From positions 1 through 64,000 of the forward strand of contig NZ_JARHUJ010000014.1 in NCBI RefSeq assembly GCF_029223285.1: a stretch of DNA of 64,000 bases, given 5' to 3'. A program made the translations under genes and the position numbers. Shown piece by piece: positions 34,474-44,083 of this stretch (its first letter is position 1; the number at the start of each line of letters is the position of its first letter). Source of the stretch: Paraflavitalea sp. CAU 1676. Its GTDB lineage: Bacteria; Bacteroidota; Bacteroidia; Chitinophagales; Chitinophagaceae. A model generated the notes under the pieces. That model did no database searches. It was not told where the DNA came from and was given only the letters and a program-made list of their open reading frames with translations.

Positions 34474-34516
34474 TCGTTATTATGTTTGCGATCGCGCTAT
34501 CTAAGCATTGATCCGC

Positions 34517-36076
34517 TTAATCATTCTTTTGTTGAGGCGGATTGGGTGGCCGGCGATCTTCTTTTTTAGGCTGTTGCTGCTGCTGGCGATTATCCCTGCG
34601 CTGCTGTTGTTGCCTGTTTTGTTGCTGGCCTTGTTGGCCTCCGCCTTGTTGTTGACCTCCACCCTGTTGAGGTCGTTGGCCACCTTGCTGGCCGCCGCCT
34701 TGTTGCTGGCCTTGCTGACCGCCACCTTGCTGAGAGCGTTGCTGGCCGCCTCCCTGTTGAGGGCGTTGGCTGCCTTGTTGCTGGCCTCCCTGTGCTTTCG
34801 GTTGCTGTGCGCCCTGGCCATGCTGGCCGCGTTGACCACCCTGTTGCTGAGGTTTTTGTTGCTGGCCCTGTTGTTGGCCTCCACCCTGTTGCTGACCACC
34901 GCCTTGTTGCTGGCCAGTACGCTGTTGTTGTCTGCCTTGCTGCTGTTGACGGTGTTCTTTCTGGTGGTGTTTTTTCTTCTTCTCAGCCCTTTCGAGACTG
35001 CGCAGACTGATCTGACCAACCACATCTACGAATTCGGGTTCTACTTCCCTCGGTTTGCTGCTGGTTACTTCTACCGCTTCCAGCTGATCGGGTATGACGC
35101 CCTGGGCATTGAGTTGTTTTATCTTGCGTACCCTTTCGATGGTAACGGGGTATTGCTTATTGCTATCGGGCAATACGTACCACATCAGGTTTTTGAAGAT
35201 ATCCTTTTTGATGAGGGTGGCATTGCCTTTTCCTACCTGCAGCATATCGGCATTGTCGGGGAACGCCTGCAAAGCATCGAGGTAGGTATCGAGTTCGTAG
35301 TTGAGGCAGCATTTGAGACGGCCGCACTGACCACTGAGCTTGCTTTGGTTGATGGACAGGTTCTGGTAACGGGCGGCGGTGGTGTTGACCGATTTAAAAT
35401 CGGTGAGCCAGGTACTGCAGCACAATTCGCGTCCGCAGCTTCCCACTCCGCCTACTTTGGCGGCTTCCTGGCGGGCGCCAATCTGCCTCATTTCCACTTT
35501 CACCTTGAACTCGCGGGCGAGTATCTTGATCAACTCCCGGAAATCGACCCGGTCGTCGGCGATATAGAAGAAGGTGGCTTTGCGTCCATCGGCCTGTATT
35601 TCAACCTCGCTCATTTTCATTTCGAGGTTGAGTTGTTTGGTGATGGCGCGGGTTTGTATCAGGGCCTCTTTTTCGCGGGCTTTGTTTTGCTGCCAGATCT
35701 CGAGGTCCTTGTCGGTGGCGCGGCGAAGCACTTTTTTGAGGTCGGAGTCGAATTCGCTCACATTCCGTTTCTTCATTTGGATGCGCACCACTTCCCCGGT
35801 GAGTGATATTTCTCCCACATCGAATCCGCTGATCCCTTCTACAGCGATGAGATCGCCTTTTTCGAACTGCTGGATAGTGGTGTTCCTGAAGAAATCTTTC
35901 CGGCTGCCCCGGTTAAAACTCACCTCTACTACTTTGCATCCGGTGTCAAGATCGCTCAATGGCAGATTCATGAGCCAATCGTATGCATTCATCCTGTTAC
36001 AACTACCTGTGCTGCAGCCTCCATTGCTTTTACAGCCAGCCACTTTTCCTGTGGTTCCACATGAACTACATCCCAT
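34517..36076 (-). CDS. ricT: RicT/YaaT-like PSP1-domain protein with a long Gln/Gly-rich tail
   Basis: A 519-residue protein starting with a cysteine-rich leader (MGCSSCGTTGK...CSTGSC). The PSP1 domain (about 85-280) carries the paired cysteine motifs GSCGRELCC and SGQCGRLKCC, which bind an iron-sulfur cluster in the B. subtilis RicAFT complex. That complex works with RNase Y. Residues about 365-519 are a low-complexity tail of QQGGG-type repeats, ending KKEDRRPPNPPQQKND. I chose the ATG at 36076, which begins the usual Cys-rich N-terminus. It lies downstream of holB on the same strand, an arrangement shared with Bacillus (holB, yaaT). RNA-binding or phase-separating behaviour of the tail is inference. 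Confidence 0.9.
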   Translation of the reverse strand: MGCSSCGTTGKVAGCKSNGGCSTGSCNRMNAYDWLMNLPLSDLDTGCKVVEVSFNRGSRKDFFRNTTIQQFEKGDLIAVEGISGFDVGEISLTGEVVRIQMKKRNVSEFDSDLKKVLRRATDKDLEIWQQNKAREKEALIQTRAITKQLNLEMKMSEVEIQADGRKATFFYIADDRVDFRELIKILAREFKVKVEMRQIGARQEAAKVGGVGSCGRELCCSTWLTDFKSVNTTAARYQNLSINQSKLSGQCGRLKCCLNYELDTYLDALQAFPDNADMLQVGKGNATLIKKDIFKNLMWYVLPDSNKQYPVTIERVRKIKQLNAQGVIPDQLEAVEVTSSKPREVEPEFVDVVGQISLRSLERAEKKKKHHQKEHRQQQQGRQQQRTGQQQGGGQQQGGGQQQGQQQKPQQQGGQRGQHGQGAQQPKAQGGQQQGSQRPQQGGGQQRSQQGGGQQGQQQGGGQQGGQRPQQGGGQQQGGGQQGQQQNRQQQQRRDNRQQQQQPKKEDRRPPNPPQQKND

Positions 36077-36394
36077 TCTATCAGTAATTGACGATGAAAA
36101 AAATTGTTGACGGCTGCTGGTCAGCACATTGTATGAGAGGGTGGGTTGCCGGCGCCAATAAGTCGATTATAATCAGCCCTTTTAACGACTGAAATATAGC
36201 ACTTTAGTCTGTCCCGGGGTTGTTGACCCATCGGGCAATATTCAGACAAATACGCAATTGCAACACATTAATATAGCGAAGTAAGATAACCACGTAAACG
36301 CTCCTATCGCACAAAATCCACCCGCTACAGCCACTCTCTACAAATTCCTACACCACAGGCCGATTTACAAATATAGGTTTTTAAGTGTAAAACG

Positions 36395-37612
36395 TTACAT
36401 CAGCCTGGTTACCTGCTTGTGAGCAATTATGTGATACAGTTTGATAGTGAGGGCGAGAAAGAGCATTTTGGCGTTGGCGTTACGTTCTATGAAGTAGGCG
36501 GAACGGTCAAGTTCTTCGATTATGGCCTCCTGTTGCTCAAATCCGGCGATCTTATTGAGCCTGGCCGCGAAGTCGCGTTCAGTATCAGGCATGTACACCG
36601 CATTTGGCCCCATGGCCTGCAGGCGAATGGCCTGTTCGAGCAAATGGTTGAAGTAAAGGAGGAACTGTTTCTGCTTTTCCCGTCCAAGTTTGCTAATGTC
36701 TTCTATCCATTTTACCTGCGATACCGGACCATTCTTGAGTATGGCGTTGAGCCATTCGCGCAGGAGCGCCTGCCAGTCTTCTCCGGCATGCCGGATGAGG
36801 TGGAGTGCCTCGCGGTAATTGCCGGCAGCGATGGATGCCACGGGCCTTGCCTGTTCTTCGCTGCAGTTGACCTTCGATATCAGGGCTTCCGTGATGGCTT
36901 CGGTGGTGAGGGCGGGTATCTTCACCAGTTGCGTCCTCGACAGAATGGTTGCGAGTATCTGCGATTCGTTTTCGGCCACCAGGATAAAAAGGGTATCGGG
37001 CGGCGGTTCCTCGATGAGCTTAAGGAGTTTGTTGCCTTCATTGCCCAGGTATTCGGGCATCCAAAGGATCAGGACTTTGAACCCGCTCTCGAAGCTCTTG
37101 AGGTTAAGTTTGCGGATGATCTCGTTACACTCGTAGGCGGTGATATTTCCCTGTTTGTTCTCGGCGCCAATGAACTGCAACCAGTCGTAGGAGTTGCCGT
37201 AGGGCTGCTCGTTGAGGAATTCCCTCCATTCGGTGATATAATCGGAACTGATGGGTTTATCGCCGGCTTTGCGTGGAATAACGGGATAAGAAAAATGAAT
37301 ATCGGGATGCACCAGTTGCTGCGCTTTCTGACAGGAGGGGCAAACGCCGCAGGCATCCATAAGGGTGGTTTTCAGGGCATGGGCATCGACCTCCGGTGCT
37401 TCTCCAAAGAGGGAAGGGCCGGCCTGGGCGGCGTCTTTTTTCCCGTTGACCTTTTCACACACTATATACTGGGCGAATGAGATGGCGAGCGGGAGCGATC
37501 CATTGCCTTCCTTACCGAGAAAAAGCAGTGCATGGCTGAGGCGATTGTGCTGTACCATTCCTGCTAAGTGCTCTTTTGTATCCTGCTGGCCGATGATATC
37601 CTTGAAAGACAT
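36395..37612 (-). CDS. holB: DNA polymerase III delta-prime subunit
   Basis: Clamp-loader subunit of 405 residues that helps place the sliding clamp on DNA. It begins MSFKDIIGQQDTKEHL, has a Walker-A-like region LGKEGNGSLPLA that is degenerate as expected for delta-prime, the zinc cysteines CGVCPSCQKA, and the LIEEPPPDTLF and SRTQ sensor motifs typical of the family. I chose the ATG at 37612 because the 27 upstream codons run through the hairpin at 37637. Next downstream is ricT, 318 bp away with no clear terminator. Confidence 0.92.
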   Translation of the reverse strand: MSFKDIIGQQDTKEHLAGMVQHNRLSHALLFLGKEGNGSLPLAISFAQYIVCEKVNGKKDAAQAGPSLFGEAPEVDAHALKTTLMDACGVCPSCQKAQQLVHPDIHFSYPVIPRKAGDKPISSDYITEWREFLNEQPYGNSYDWLQFIGAENKQGNITAYECNEIIRKLNLKSFESGFKVLILWMPEYLGNEGNKLLKLIEEPPPDTLFILVAENESQILATILSRTQLVKIPALTTEAITEALISKVNCSEEQARPVASIAAGNYREALHLIRHAGEDWQALLREWLNAILKNGPVSQVKWIEDISKLGREKQKQFLLYFNHLLEQAIRLQAMGPNAVYMPDTERDFAARLNKIAGFEQQEAIIEELDRSAYFIERNANAKMLFLALTIKLYHIIAHKQVTRLM

Positions 37613-37636
37613 GCGGCGAAGATAGGCGTAAAAAAT

Positions 37637-37663
37637 AAACCGTTCGCTGGGGGCGAACGGTTT
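37637..37663 (-). terminator. Hairpin with U-run directly upstream of holB
   Basis: Perfect 11-bp stem AAACCGTTCGC / GCGAACGGTTT with a 5-nt loop, followed on the minus strand by ATTTTTTACG. It lies 25 bp before the holB start codon. It is either the end of an unseen minus-strand transcript from 37664-38230, or an attenuator in the holB leader. Confidence 0.6.
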
Positions 37664-38235
37664 AAAAATCTTCCTGTACGGAAACGATTTCAACAGGGTT
37701 CTTACTACAGGATATCCCGGACTACTATTTATTTGAGCTACTGAAATGCTAGTCTTTGGGTCGTCGCTCCAGGATAGGCTTTAGTCAATGGATAGGTGGA
37801 TTCAGTGGTGGTTTTCCGTTTGGACATGGTTGCTGGCTTTCTCAGGAATTGGATCATCGTTTCGCAGTTACTGGTTCGGCCATTTTCAATGGTATTGGAT
37901 GGATTGTTTTCGCCGGCAAGCTGTATCGTTCCTTTCAAAGGATGGTTTCAGGTCGGGATTTCAAACTAATTGGATCTGGTCTTTCCGGCGGATTGGATTG
38001 GTGATGTAAAGGTGTTTAAATGTCAGCGGAACAATAAATCTATTCGGCGAGTGGTTGCAACCGGGCGATTTTTGGCGTTATACGGTCGATGTTGGTACAC
38101 GTAAACGGTTAGTCATTAATAATCAATCAAATAGATCGGGTTAAACCTTTGATTTATATCTATCAAATGGACTTTCAAGGGTATAGGTAATAATGCCCAG
38201 GGGGAGCATTGCGATAGTACTGATATGAAATAAAA
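37664..38235. other. 570-bp gene-poor region between holB and the glutathione peroxidase gene
   Basis: Only short ORFs of 66-82 codons occur, on both strands and overlapping one another (37738-38009), with compositions rich in Trp, Phe and Ser that do not look like real proteins. No RNA gene was recognised. It could hold the holB promoter and possibly a small minus-strand RNA ending at 37637. Confidence 0.45.
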
Positions 38236-38260
38236 AAAGCGGATAACCAGTATCCGCTTT
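38236..38260 (-). terminator. Terminator of the glutathione peroxidase gene
   Basis: Perfect 10-bp stem AAAGCGGATA / TATCCGCTTT with a 5-nt loop, followed on the minus strand by a run of seven T. It lies 23 bp past the stop codon. Confidence 0.9.
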
Positions 38261-38282
38261 ATACAATAATTGTTCTTAATGC

Positions 38283-38798
38283 TTAGTTGAGGTACTTCGT
38301 CAGCTCCTCGCTCATGGGCTTTACCTTGCTGGGGATCACTGCCACGAGTTTTCCATTTTCGTCGATGAGGAATTTGGTGAAGTTCCATTTGATGGGATCT
38401 TCAACGCCGAGCTTTTTGGCTTCTTCGGTGAGGTATTTGAAGAGCGGGTGTATATCGTCGCCCTTTACCGATACTTTTTCTGCCATCGGGAAGGTTACGC
38501 CATAATTCTTGCGGCATACTTCCTGGATGTCTTCACTGGTGCCTGGCTCCTGGTTGGCAAAGTTGTTGGCGGGGAAGCCGACAATAACAAGCTTATCCTT
38601 GTATTTCTCGAATAGCTGCTGCAATTCGGTATACTGCGGAGTGAGGCCGCATTTAGAAGCGGTATTCACGATCAGTATCTTCTTGCCTTTGTATTTGGAA
38701 AAGTTGATGCTTTCTTTTCCTTCGAGCGCCGGCACTTTAAAATCATAGATAGATGTTGCTGCAATGAGCAAAAGCGAACCAATTAACAGGCGTATCAT
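38283..38798 (-). CDS. Glutathione peroxidase family thiol peroxidase, exported
   Basis: A 171-residue peroxidase that reduces hydroperoxides, most likely with thioredoxin rather than glutathione in this phylum. Cys50 in NTASKCGLT is the active residue (Cys, not selenocysteine), Gln83 is in NNFANQEPG and Trp is in IKWNFTKFLID, completing the catalytic triad. The N-terminus (about 3-16) is hydrophobic and probably a signal peptide, placing the enzyme in the periplasm. It is monocistronic and followed by a strong terminator. The resolving Cys in EVCRKNYGV is at about residue 95. Confidence 0.92.
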   Translation of the reverse strand: MIRLLIGSLLLIAATSIYDFKVPALEGKESINFSKYKGKKILIVNTASKCGLTPQYTELQQLFEKYKDKLVIVGFPANNFANQEPGTSEDIQEVCRKNYGVTFPMAEKVSVKGDDIHPLFKYLTEEAKKLGVEDPIKWNFTKFLIDENGKLVAVIPSKVKPMSEELTKYLN

Positions 38799-39006
38799 AG
38801 ATGTAAGTTTTTTGAGATAATAAATCTAATACAAAGATGGTGCTTAATTGGTTGCTGGGGCTGGAAAATTTAACCGGGCTGTCGGCGATAACGATTGCTT
38901 AACGGGCGCAGAGTGATCTTGCGTCCTGGATGGGAGACGATCGAAAGGGGGAATCTGAACTGATCGGGGTAATTATTATCAGCCATACCAGCTACCTGGC
39001 GCCATA

Positions 39007-40401
39007 TTATTGTTTTTCATAACATCCGAGGTCGGGCATACCTACTGGGCGCGGTTTACCATCGAGATCGATGGTGAGGGGAGTGGCTTTGCCTCTGTTG
39101 ATGGCGGGCGACTCTTCCCGAAGGCGAAAATTATAAATGCGTTTCTGGTTATCGATGCTATCGAACACGGGCGCCTGGTTGGCAATGATGTTGGCGGTTA
39201 CCGCATTGGCAGGGCTGTTCTTCAGTTTCCATAAACAGTTCTGGAAGCTGACGGCGAATGCCCCGCTACCCTGTTTGGCGGTGATCACTTCATCTTCCAC
39301 AACACTGTTGTCGGCCCAGAAAATGCTATTGGAGAAGCTGGCATTCAGATCACCGGTGACGATCGTATTGCCGTCCTTGATGAAATCGGTTACCTGCAGT
39401 ATAGGGTCCTTGTGCTGTATGTATCCGTTTGAATAGGCTACGGAGGTGATGTGGTTGAAGCTGTACTGACCACCCAGGGCCAGTATCATATTCTTACCAC
39501 AATTGCTGATGAGGCAGTTCTCGGCGCTGATAGAAGACTGGATGGCCTGGATACCTGCATCATAACAATTGTCTATGATGGATTCGTATAACCTGAGTTT
39601 GGGCAGGCTATTGGTGGAAGGGCCTACTGCGATGATGCCCTGGTAGGCATTTTTTACAACTGTGTATTGCAGGTAGTTGTTCTTGCTTTCGCCGCGGAAG
39701 TAAATGCCGGGCCATGCGCCGGGATAATCCCTATAGGGATCGTCGAGACGGTCGCTGCGGAAGATGACACGGGTGCTATCATACTTTTCGCCATTGGCCT
39801 GTAGTGTTCCATCCACGATAAATGGCGCATCAGCGTGTAAATATATGCGGGTTCCTTTGGCGATATTAAGGGTGGCGTTGGTATCTACCTGTAATCCGCC
39901 CAGGATGACATAGGGTTTATCGTTGAACCAGGTTTCGTCGTGATCTATCACTTTTGAGCGAAGGAAATGGGCATTTTGCCCCCAAGCTTCCAGTTGTATC
40001 CATTTTTCCTGGTTGTTGAACTGCAGGTGGATGCTGTCTTTGATGACGAAGGGAAGATCGGCCGCTGAAGGATCTATTTTTACGGATACAAATACATAGG
40101 CACTATCATTGGCTTCGATCTCCACATTACTCACGACCGGGCCTGGGGTTCCATCTACATTAAGTTTAAAATAGGAATTCATGCCACCGGCGAGCGACAC
40201 ACTCCGTAAGCGAAGCTTTTGGTCATTGTCATTAAAGATGCGAAAATAGTGGGTCACTGATCCTATGGTGGTGAATACGGTATCGAAGTGCAGGGTATCG
40301 GCAGAGGTGCTGAGGTTGGCGTTGCCTGTAATGAATGAATCTTTCTTGCAAGAGAGGGCCATCAAGGCTACGATCATTATGAATACCTGTACTTTCTTCA
40401 T
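39007..40401 (-). CDS. Lipoprotein with a right-handed beta-helix repeat domain
   Basis: A 464-residue surface or periplasmic lipoprotein with a lipobox-like start (IMIVALMALSCKKDS, Cys18). Residues about 30-130 form an Ig-like beta-sandwich (LHFDTVFTTIGSVTHYFRIF). Residues about 165-445 look like a parallel beta helix with short repeated strands, similar to pectate-lyase-fold proteins but without recognisable catalytic residues. It ends with RPVGMPDLGCYEKQ, a motif often found at the end of such Bacteroidota proteins. No specific function can be named. It is monocistronic. Confidence 0.8.
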   Translation of the reverse strand: MKKVQVFIMIVALMALSCKKDSFITGNANLSTSADTLHFDTVFTTIGSVTHYFRIFNDNDQKLRLRSVSLAGGMNSYFKLNVDGTPGPVVSNVEIEANDSAYVFVSVKIDPSAADLPFVIKDSIHLQFNNQEKWIQLEAWGQNAHFLRSKVIDHDETWFNDKPYVILGGLQVDTNATLNIAKGTRIYLHADAPFIVDGTLQANGEKYDSTRVIFRSDRLDDPYRDYPGAWPGIYFRGESKNNYLQYTVVKNAYQGIIAVGPSTNSLPKLRLYESIIDNCYDAGIQAIQSSISAENCLISNCGKNMILALGGQYSFNHITSVAYSNGYIQHKDPILQVTDFIKDGNTIVTGDLNASFSNSIFWADNSVVEDEVITAKQGSGAFAVSFQNCLWKLKNSPANAVTANIIANQAPVFDSIDNQKRIYNFRLREESPAINRGKATPLTIDLDGKPRPVGMPDLGCYEKQ

Positions 40402-40534
40402 GGATTGCTAATGTATACCCGATCTTTGAAAATACGAAATCCGGATTGGGTGGTATGTTATTTTGTGCCCTTTCCGGCGGTGTACGTTTCTCCGGTTGTT
40501 TTAACGCTGTCAGGGCCGAATAATTGTCAGGTGA

Positions 40535-41233
40535 CTACCGGGTAACAAAACCGATGGTAGCGACGCTGAGGGTTACCTGCGGGGCCTGTAGCAGGGCCCT
40601 GCCGCAGGCTTCGAGCGTAGCCCCGGTGGTGAGCACGTCGTCTACCAGCAGAATATGTTTTCCTTCGATTAGGGTGTGGCTGCGCAGTTCAAATTTGCCT
40701 TCCATATTCTGCCAGCGTTCTATCCTGTTCTTCCGGGTTTGAGATTGGGTACGGGATGTACGAACCACTACATTGGGCAATACGGGTAACTGCCATTTTT
40801 CGGCGAGGCCTTCGCACAATAGGTGAGATTGGTTGTAGCCTCTTTGCCGTTCGCGTGCGCTGAACAGCGGTACAGGTATCAGTGCATCGGGTTTATTGAA
40901 ATGCTGGCTTTCCTGCAGGGCTTCCCCCAGTCTGTGTGCGAGCCATGTGCCAATGTCTTTCCGGTTCTTGTATTTGAATTCATGGAGCAGGTGTTGCAGC
41001 AGGGAGTCTTTGGTGAAGTAAGCAAAGCTGGTGGCGTTGACGAGCGGTAGCCGGCCACGGAACAAGTGGTGCACCGGATTTTCGGCATAAAGGTGAAAGT
41101 TGGTGAGCGGTAGTTCACTGATGCAGGTGAGACAAAGCAGCTGTTGCTGGTGAAGGGCATCGTTGCCGCATCCGGCGCAAGTGTGCGGAAAGAATAGATG
41201 CAGGAAAGACCTGATGATATCGGATATGTTCAT
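40535..41233 (-). CDS. comF: ComF family phosphoribosyltransferase-like protein
   Basis: A 232-residue protein with an N-terminal four-cysteine motif (CAGCGNDALHQQ...CLTC) and a C-terminal PRTase domain with the PRPP loop LLVDDVLTTGATLEAC. In naturally competent bacteria ComF helps internalise transforming DNA. I chose the ATG at 41233 (MNISDIIRSFLHLFFPHTCA); the longer reading frame would overlap radA. It is 92 bp downstream of radA on the same strand, and both act on incoming DNA, as does comEC later in the window. Confidence 0.9.
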   Translation of the reverse strand: MNISDIIRSFLHLFFPHTCAGCGNDALHQQQLLCLTCISELPLTNFHLYAENPVHHLFRGRLPLVNATSFAYFTKDSLLQHLLHEFKYKNRKDIGTWLAHRLGEALQESQHFNKPDALIPVPLFSARERQRGYNQSHLLCEGLAEKWQLPVLPNVVVRTSRTQSQTRKNRIERWQNMEGKFELRSHTLIEGKHILLVDDVLTTGATLEACGRALLQAPQVTLSVATIGFVTR

Positions 41234-41324
41234 GCCAGGTGATTTAAACAGAAAAACATGGAGCGACGAAAGCCGCTCCATGTGCATGTACATATACCCT
41301 TTATCGATGTATTTGGATTGGACC

Positions 41325-42698
41325 TTAGAAAAGATATTGGTACACTTCATCTACCCGGCCCATCGAGAGTACTTCGATGTTGAATTTTTGCAGGTTAAGT
41401 CCCTTCTGGCTGTAGCGCGAGACGATGATCTTTTCAAATCCAAGTTTCTCGGCTTCTGCGATCCTTTGCTCGATGCGGTTTACGGCCCTGATCTCTCCAC
41501 TGAGGCCTACTTCGCCCGCGAAGCAGGTGAGTGGCGGCAGCGGTACGTCTTCGTACGAACTCAGGAGTGCGCAAAGTACTGCGAGGTCGATAGAAGGATC
41601 TTCGACTTTTAATCCACCGGCGATGTTCAGGAAAACGTCCTTCATGCCAAAATGGAAGCCTCCTCTTTTCTCAAGTACTGCCAGCAATAGCTGCAGACGA
41701 CGAAGGTCGAACCCGGAAACGGTACGCTGAGGGGTGCCGTACACAGATTGGGTGACGAGGGCCTGTACTTCGATGAGGAGTGGGCGCATGCCTTCGAGAG
41801 AAGCTGCTATAGCGATACCGCTGAGACGATCTTCTTTTTGGCTGATGAGGATCTCGCTGGGGTTGTTGACGCCGCGCATGCCTTCGCCCGACATTTCATA
41901 GATGCCGAGTTCGGCTGTTCCTCCAAAACGGTTCTTGATGGTGCGGAGTATGCGATAGGCATAGTGCCGATCGCCTTCGAACTGCAGTACGGTGTCGACC
42001 ATATGCTCCAGTATCTTCGGGCCTGCTATAGCACCATCTTTGGTGATGTGGCCTATCAGGAATACCGGTATGTTGGTTTCTTTGGCAAATCGCTGAAATT
42101 CGGATGCGGATTCCCGTATCTGCGATATGCTGCCGGGGGAGGAATCGATATAAGGCGATTGTATGGTTTGTATAGAGTCTACGATCACCAGTTGCGGTCT
42201 TAATTTTTTTATCTCCTGAAATATCGTTTGGGTAGAAGTTTCTGTAAGGAGGTAGAATTGATCATTGAGTATTTTAAGCCGGTCGGCGCGCATTTTAATT
42301 TGCTGATCGCTTTCCTCGCCGCTGATATAGAGCGTAGTAATGTCTTTCAGCAGTAAGCCGATCTGCAGGAACAGCGTGGATTTACCAATACCAGGTTCTC
42401 CTGCTATCAATGTGATGCTGCCGGGAACGATACCTCCGCCAAGTACACGGTTGAGTTCAACATCGGGAGTTATGATGCGCTTTTGTTCGGGCGTAGTTAC
42501 TGCATGAAGCGGTATTGTTTTAATTTCCTTTTTGTCTTCATGAAAGTTTTTCCAGGTATTCTCTTTTTGGGAAGACTCTTTGTGTATCACTTCTTGTACG
42601 AATGTATTCCAGGATGCGCAGGAAGGACACTTACCGAGCCACTTAGCGCTTTCGTATCCACAGTTAGTACAAAAGAAGGCAGTTTTCACTTTACTCAT
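41325..42698 (-). CDS. radA: DNA repair/recombination protein RadA (Sms)
   Basis: RecA-like branch-migration helicase of 457 residues. The zinc finger is CTNCGYESAKWLGKCPSC (9-26), Walker A is GEPGIGKST (about 97-105), the RadA-specific KNRFG motif is in TIKNRFGGT, and the C-terminal Lon-like domain follows (SVYGTPQRTVSGFDLRRLQL). All motifs are intact. It lies upstream of comF, which fits a shared role in recombination of imported DNA. Confidence 0.96.
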   Translation of the reverse strand: MSKVKTAFFCTNCGYESAKWLGKCPSCASWNTFVQEVIHKESSQKENTWKNFHEDKKEIKTIPLHAVTTPEQKRIITPDVELNRVLGGGIVPGSITLIAGEPGIGKSTLFLQIGLLLKDITTLYISGEESDQQIKMRADRLKILNDQFYLLTETSTQTIFQEIKKLRPQLVIVDSIQTIQSPYIDSSPGSISQIRESASEFQRFAKETNIPVFLIGHITKDGAIAGPKILEHMVDTVLQFEGDRHYAYRILRTIKNRFGGTAELGIYEMSGEGMRGVNNPSEILISQKEDRLSGIAIAASLEGMRPLLIEVQALVTQSVYGTPQRTVSGFDLRRLQLLLAVLEKRGGFHFGMKDVFLNIAGGLKVEDPSIDLAVLCALLSSYEDVPLPPLTCFAGEVGLSGEIRAVNRIEQRIAEAEKLGFEKIIVSRYSQKGLNLQKFNIEVLSMGRVDEVYQYLF

Positions 42699-42719
42699 GC
42701 GATAAAGTTAGTGGTATAA

Positions 42720-43321
42720 TGAGTATTGAAGTGAATTGAAATGATCATCACGTGGTGTTATGGAGTAATCGTTGATTGAAGTTTGTATGTTTTGATTTTT
42801 TGTGATCGTTGATGTGTTCAAAACGGATCTGTTAATGAAACTTCGTGTTGATTAAAGGTGCTTCATCTGCATGATCAGCAGCTGCGCGAAAGAGGATAGA
42901 AAAGTGGTGGAAAAACAGATAAAAAATGAGGCTGTTGATGCGGGATATTTTTCAAAAGTAAAAGGGCCAACATTGCTGTTGACCCCTTACTTACTAACCC
43001 ATTAAATTCTTGCACTAAATTACAAATAAGCACCACATAACAAAATTATTTTTTGAGGTTGTGAATAAATTATGGGCCTCTTTTCAGGTAGGCAAGGTCG
43101 GTGGAAAGAGGGGGCGTAAAGCATTGATAATTAATAAATAAGAATCATATTAGTATTTATGGGAAAGTCTTTGTGATAAAATGTCAGCTATTACCTTTTG
43201 TCAAAAAATGCGGTGACAAAATGCCGCTCCCGGAGGGCTAAAAACAGACAAAAAAACACACAAAAAAAGCTGGTAACTGTTTTGAAGTACAGGTGTTATA
43301 TAGTATAAAACTGGACAAAAA
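42720..43321. other. 600-bp AT-rich intergenic region between radA and the zinc peptidase
   Basis: No gene was found. An imperfect hairpin with one bulge (GGGCCAACA...TGTTGACCCC, about 42964-42985) could be a weak terminator for something upstream on the plus strand, but no such gene is visible. The promoter of the zinc peptidase should lie here; I see no perfect TAnnTTTG within 60 bp of its start. Confidence 0.4.
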
Positions 43322-44014
43322 ATGACACCATCCATTTTGGTTATTTCTTTGATTTTTTTAGGCATCAGTATGCTCGTTTCGGGGGTACTGAAAAGCAAGT
43401 TTACGGCCTACAGCCGGATCGGGCTTTATTCCGGTTTGACCGGCCGGGAGGTTGCTGAGAAAATGTTGAGGGATAATGGCATTTTTGACGTGAAAGTAGT
43501 GTCGGTCGACGGTTTTTTGAGCGATCACTACAATCCCGCCACTAAAACGGTGAACCTGAGTCCCGATGTGTATAATGGCAGCTCCATAGCGGCGGCGGCC
43601 GTGGCGGCTCACGAATGTGGCCACGCGGTGCAACATGCTACTGCTTATCAATGGCTTACGATGCGGAGCAAGCTGGTTCCGGTCGTGCAGTTCAGTTCGA
43701 ATTTTGTGCAGTGGATCTTACTGGCCGGGGTTGTTATGATTAATGCCTTTCCGGGCCTTTTGCTGGTCGGTATTATCCTTTTTGGGCTGACGACCATTTT
43801 TTCTCTGATCACCCTTCCCGTAGAGTTCGACGCCAGCAACCGGGCCCTCGCCTGGCTGGAGCGAACGAATGTCACCAACAGGCAGGAATTTCCCAAAGCC
43901 AAAGACGCCCTTAAATGGGCAGCTCTTACCTATGTCGTTGCGGCTGTGGCGTCTATCGCGACCCTGGTGCAATATATCCTCATCTTTTTGGGCGGTAACC
44001 GTGAGCGGAATTAA
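43322..44014 (+). CDS. Membrane-bound zinc metallopeptidase (YugP family)
   Basis: A 230-residue membrane protein with the zinc motif HECGH at 97-101 in VAAHECGHAVQHA, flanked by hydrophobic helices (about 5-22, 120-165, 195-222) and a conserved acidic site in LPVEFDASNRAL near residue 170 as third ligand. Proteins of this family are conserved but poorly characterised; peptidase activity is inferred from the motif. It is monocistronic and followed by a hairpin at 44052. Confidence 0.9.
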   Translation: MTPSILVISLIFLGISMLVSGVLKSKFTAYSRIGLYSGLTGREVAEKMLRDNGIFDVKVVSVDGFLSDHYNPATKTVNLSPDVYNGSSIAAAAVAAHECGHAVQHATAYQWLTMRSKLVPVVQFSSNFVQWILLAGVVMINAFPGLLLVGIILFGLTTIFSLITLPVEFDASNRALAWLERTNVTNRQEFPKAKDALKWAALTYVVAAVASIATLVQYILIFLGGNRERN

Positions 44015-44051
44015 TCGAATTTTTTTCAGAAACATTTAGCAAAATGAATAA

Positions 44052-44077
44052 AAGCTGTGCAGCATCCTGCACAGCTT
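44052..44077 (+). terminator. Terminator of the zinc peptidase gene
   Basis: Perfect 11-bp stem AAGCTGTGCAG / CTGCACAGCTT with a 4-nt loop, 37 bp past the stop codon, followed by ATTTGTCTTC, a weak T-run. Confidence 0.75.
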
Positions 44078-44083
44078 ATTTGT

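Noticed and set aside
34508-35806. 432-codon plus-strand ORF with long Leu/Ala-rich stretch
   Set aside because: It is antisense to ricT; the Gln/Gly codon repeats of the tail read as Leu/Ala on the other strand. The minus-strand frame has the conserved PSP1 motifs.
36419-37480. 353-codon plus-strand ORF
   Set aside because: Antisense to holB, which has conserved clamp-loader motifs.
37738-38009. Three overlapping ORFs of 66-82 codons
   Set aside because: They exclude one another, have odd composition and lack promoter or start signals; none resembles a known family.
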